From: Candidatus Zymogenus sp.
Lineage (GTDB): Bacteria > Desulfobacterota > Zymogenia > Zymogenales > Zymogenaceae
Direction of reading: 5' to 3'
Length of the DNA stretch: 5,640 nucleotides
Assembly: GCA_030613285.1 (NCBI GenBank)
Contig: JAUWME010000178.1
Location: 1 to 5,640 of the forward strand
Shown here piece after piece: positions 4,890-5,640 of the stretch. The notes below the pieces were generated by a model. It searched no databases. It was not told the DNA's origin and saw only the letters and a program-made list of their open reading frames with translations. The position numbers and the translations under genes were made by a program. Within the stretch, counting starts at the first letter, position 1. Each line of letters starts with the position of its first letter.

Positions 4890-5640
4890 CTAAAAATCCA
4901 AAGGTTTTTGCCACGCATCTTTCAGCTTTTCTGTCTCAATATCAATGACGACCTCTCCAGAAAGCCCGGTTATAATAATCTTTTTTTCTTCAGTTACTGT
5001 ACCAATGCGGGCAAAGACGGTGCCGGCCATTGCCGACTCAAAGCGGGGTGCGTCAGCTGGTTTTATCGTTACCACAAACCTTCCCTGGGATTCGGAGAAG
5101 AGGAGGTAGTCATCCCTTGTGACGTTTTGTTTGGGAACGGGGGCAAGGTTTATCTCCATTCCAAAATCGCCGGCGAAGGCGCTTTCTGATAGTGCAGCGC
5201 CAAGCCCCGCATCCGAGACATCGTGGCACGACCTCACAAACTGAGATTGCATTGCACCGTAAAGGGCGCGATAGAGGGCGAGGTTCGCTTTCCCATCAAC
5301 AACGGGGACAGAGTTTCCCACAAAGCCGTGTTGACTAAAATATTCACTTGCTCCCAATTCCTCTTTCGTAAGCCCCAGGACGTATATGAAATCGCCAGCA
5401 CCTTTGACGTCCATGGTTATGCATTTGGTTATGTCGTCGATTTTCCCAAGGATTGAAAAGAGAATAGTGGGGGGGATGGATATCTTTGTGTCGCCAATCA
5501 TGTAGTCGTTCTTCATGCTGTCTTTTCCCGAAATCATCGGGATGCCGTAGAGGGTGGGGATGTCAAAAAGTCCCCGGTTGGCCCTGAAGAGCTGGGCGAG
5601 TTTGTACTCCCCGTCTGGAGTCTTTTCGCTTTTTATCGGG
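4890..5640 (-). CDS. purL: Phosphoribosylformylglycinamidine synthase, synthetase subunit PurL (C-terminal part; 5' end outside the window)
   Basis: The frame is open to the right edge, so only the last 249 codons are seen; the methionine at 5537 is internal. PurL uses ATP and ammonia from PurQ to turn FGAR into FGAM. In fragment numbering, TPDGEYKLAQLFRAN (7-21) and ISGKDSMKND (36-45) are PurL landmarks in the second ATP-binding half. CHDVSDAGLGAALSESA (138-154) is the conserved HDxSDGG-like motif of the PurM/PurL fold, with Ala where Gly is more usual. LLFSESQGRFVVT (179-191) is the other family signature. The protein ends KDAWQKPLDF with a TAG stop. No glutaminase domain follows, matching the separate purQ 64 bp downstream. 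Whether this is the small or large PurL type cannot be told from the fragment. Confidence 0.95.
   Translation of the reverse strand, partial: PIKSEKTPDGEYKLAQLFRANRGLFDIPTLYGIPMISGKDSMKNDYMIGDTKISIPPTILFSILGKIDDITKCITMDVKGAGDFIYVLGLTKEELGASEYFSQHGFVGNSVPVVDGKANLALYRALYGAMQSQFVRSCHDVSDAGLGAALSESAFAGDFGMEINLAPVPKQNVTRDDYLLFSESQGRFVVTIKPADAPRFESAMAGTVFARIGTVTEEKKIIITGLSGEVVIDIETEKLKDAWQKPLDF

Noticed and set aside
5535..5537. ATG at 5537 considered as the purL start
   Set aside because: The frame stays open to the window edge and the 34 upstream codons encode conserved PurL sequence (TPDGEYKLAQLFRAN), so this methionine is internal.

Overview
The window is a bacterial housekeeping region with every confident gene on the minus strand, so transcription runs from right to left. 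Gene families, the order rpmH-rnpA-yidC-jag, a YidC with a large periplasmic domain (Gram-negative type) and separate purL and purQ genes suggest a Gram-negative bacterium of moderate to low GC. The protein sequences look to me like the Desulfobacterota / former Deltaproteobacteria or a neighbouring phylum. That placement is an impression and was not tested by a search.

Right part (3962-5640): the 3' end of purL, cut by the window edge, is followed by purQ. Together they encode the synthetase and glutaminase subunits of formylglycinamidine ribonucleotide (FGAM) synthase, the fourth step of purine synthesis. A 64-bp AT-rich spacer separates them, and purQ has no visible Shine-Dalgarno sequence.

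Middle part (2969-3961): a 377-bp gene-free stretch holds a good sigma70-type promoter (TTGACA, 17 bp, TTTAAT) reading into rpmH, the short gene for ribosomal protein L34. Between rpmH and rnpA lies an unusually long 481-bp spacer; these two genes are usually nearly adjacent. The spacer holds three imperfect copies of a 21-22 bp tandem repeat, an A-rich AAAAGGC-type simple repeat, a small perfect hairpin, and a 108-bp segment closed by a bipartite 15-bp inverted repeat just upstream of rnpA. This spacer is the least ordinary part of the window.

Left part (1-2968): rnpA (RNase P protein, GTG start), yidC (membrane insertase) and jag/khpB (KH-R3H RNA-binding protein) follow in order. yidC and jag are 9 bp apart, and the jag ribosome-binding site overlaps the yidC stop codon, so their translation is probably coupled. 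No yidD gene lies between rnpA and yidC, and mnmE, often next in this cluster, does not begin before the left edge. The cluster links ribosome production, tRNA 5' processing, membrane protein insertion and RNA binding.

I see no mobile element gene, CRISPR array, tRNA or rRNA, and no sign of an undescribed multi-gene system. The candidates for something new are non-coding structures in the rpmH-rnpA spacer.
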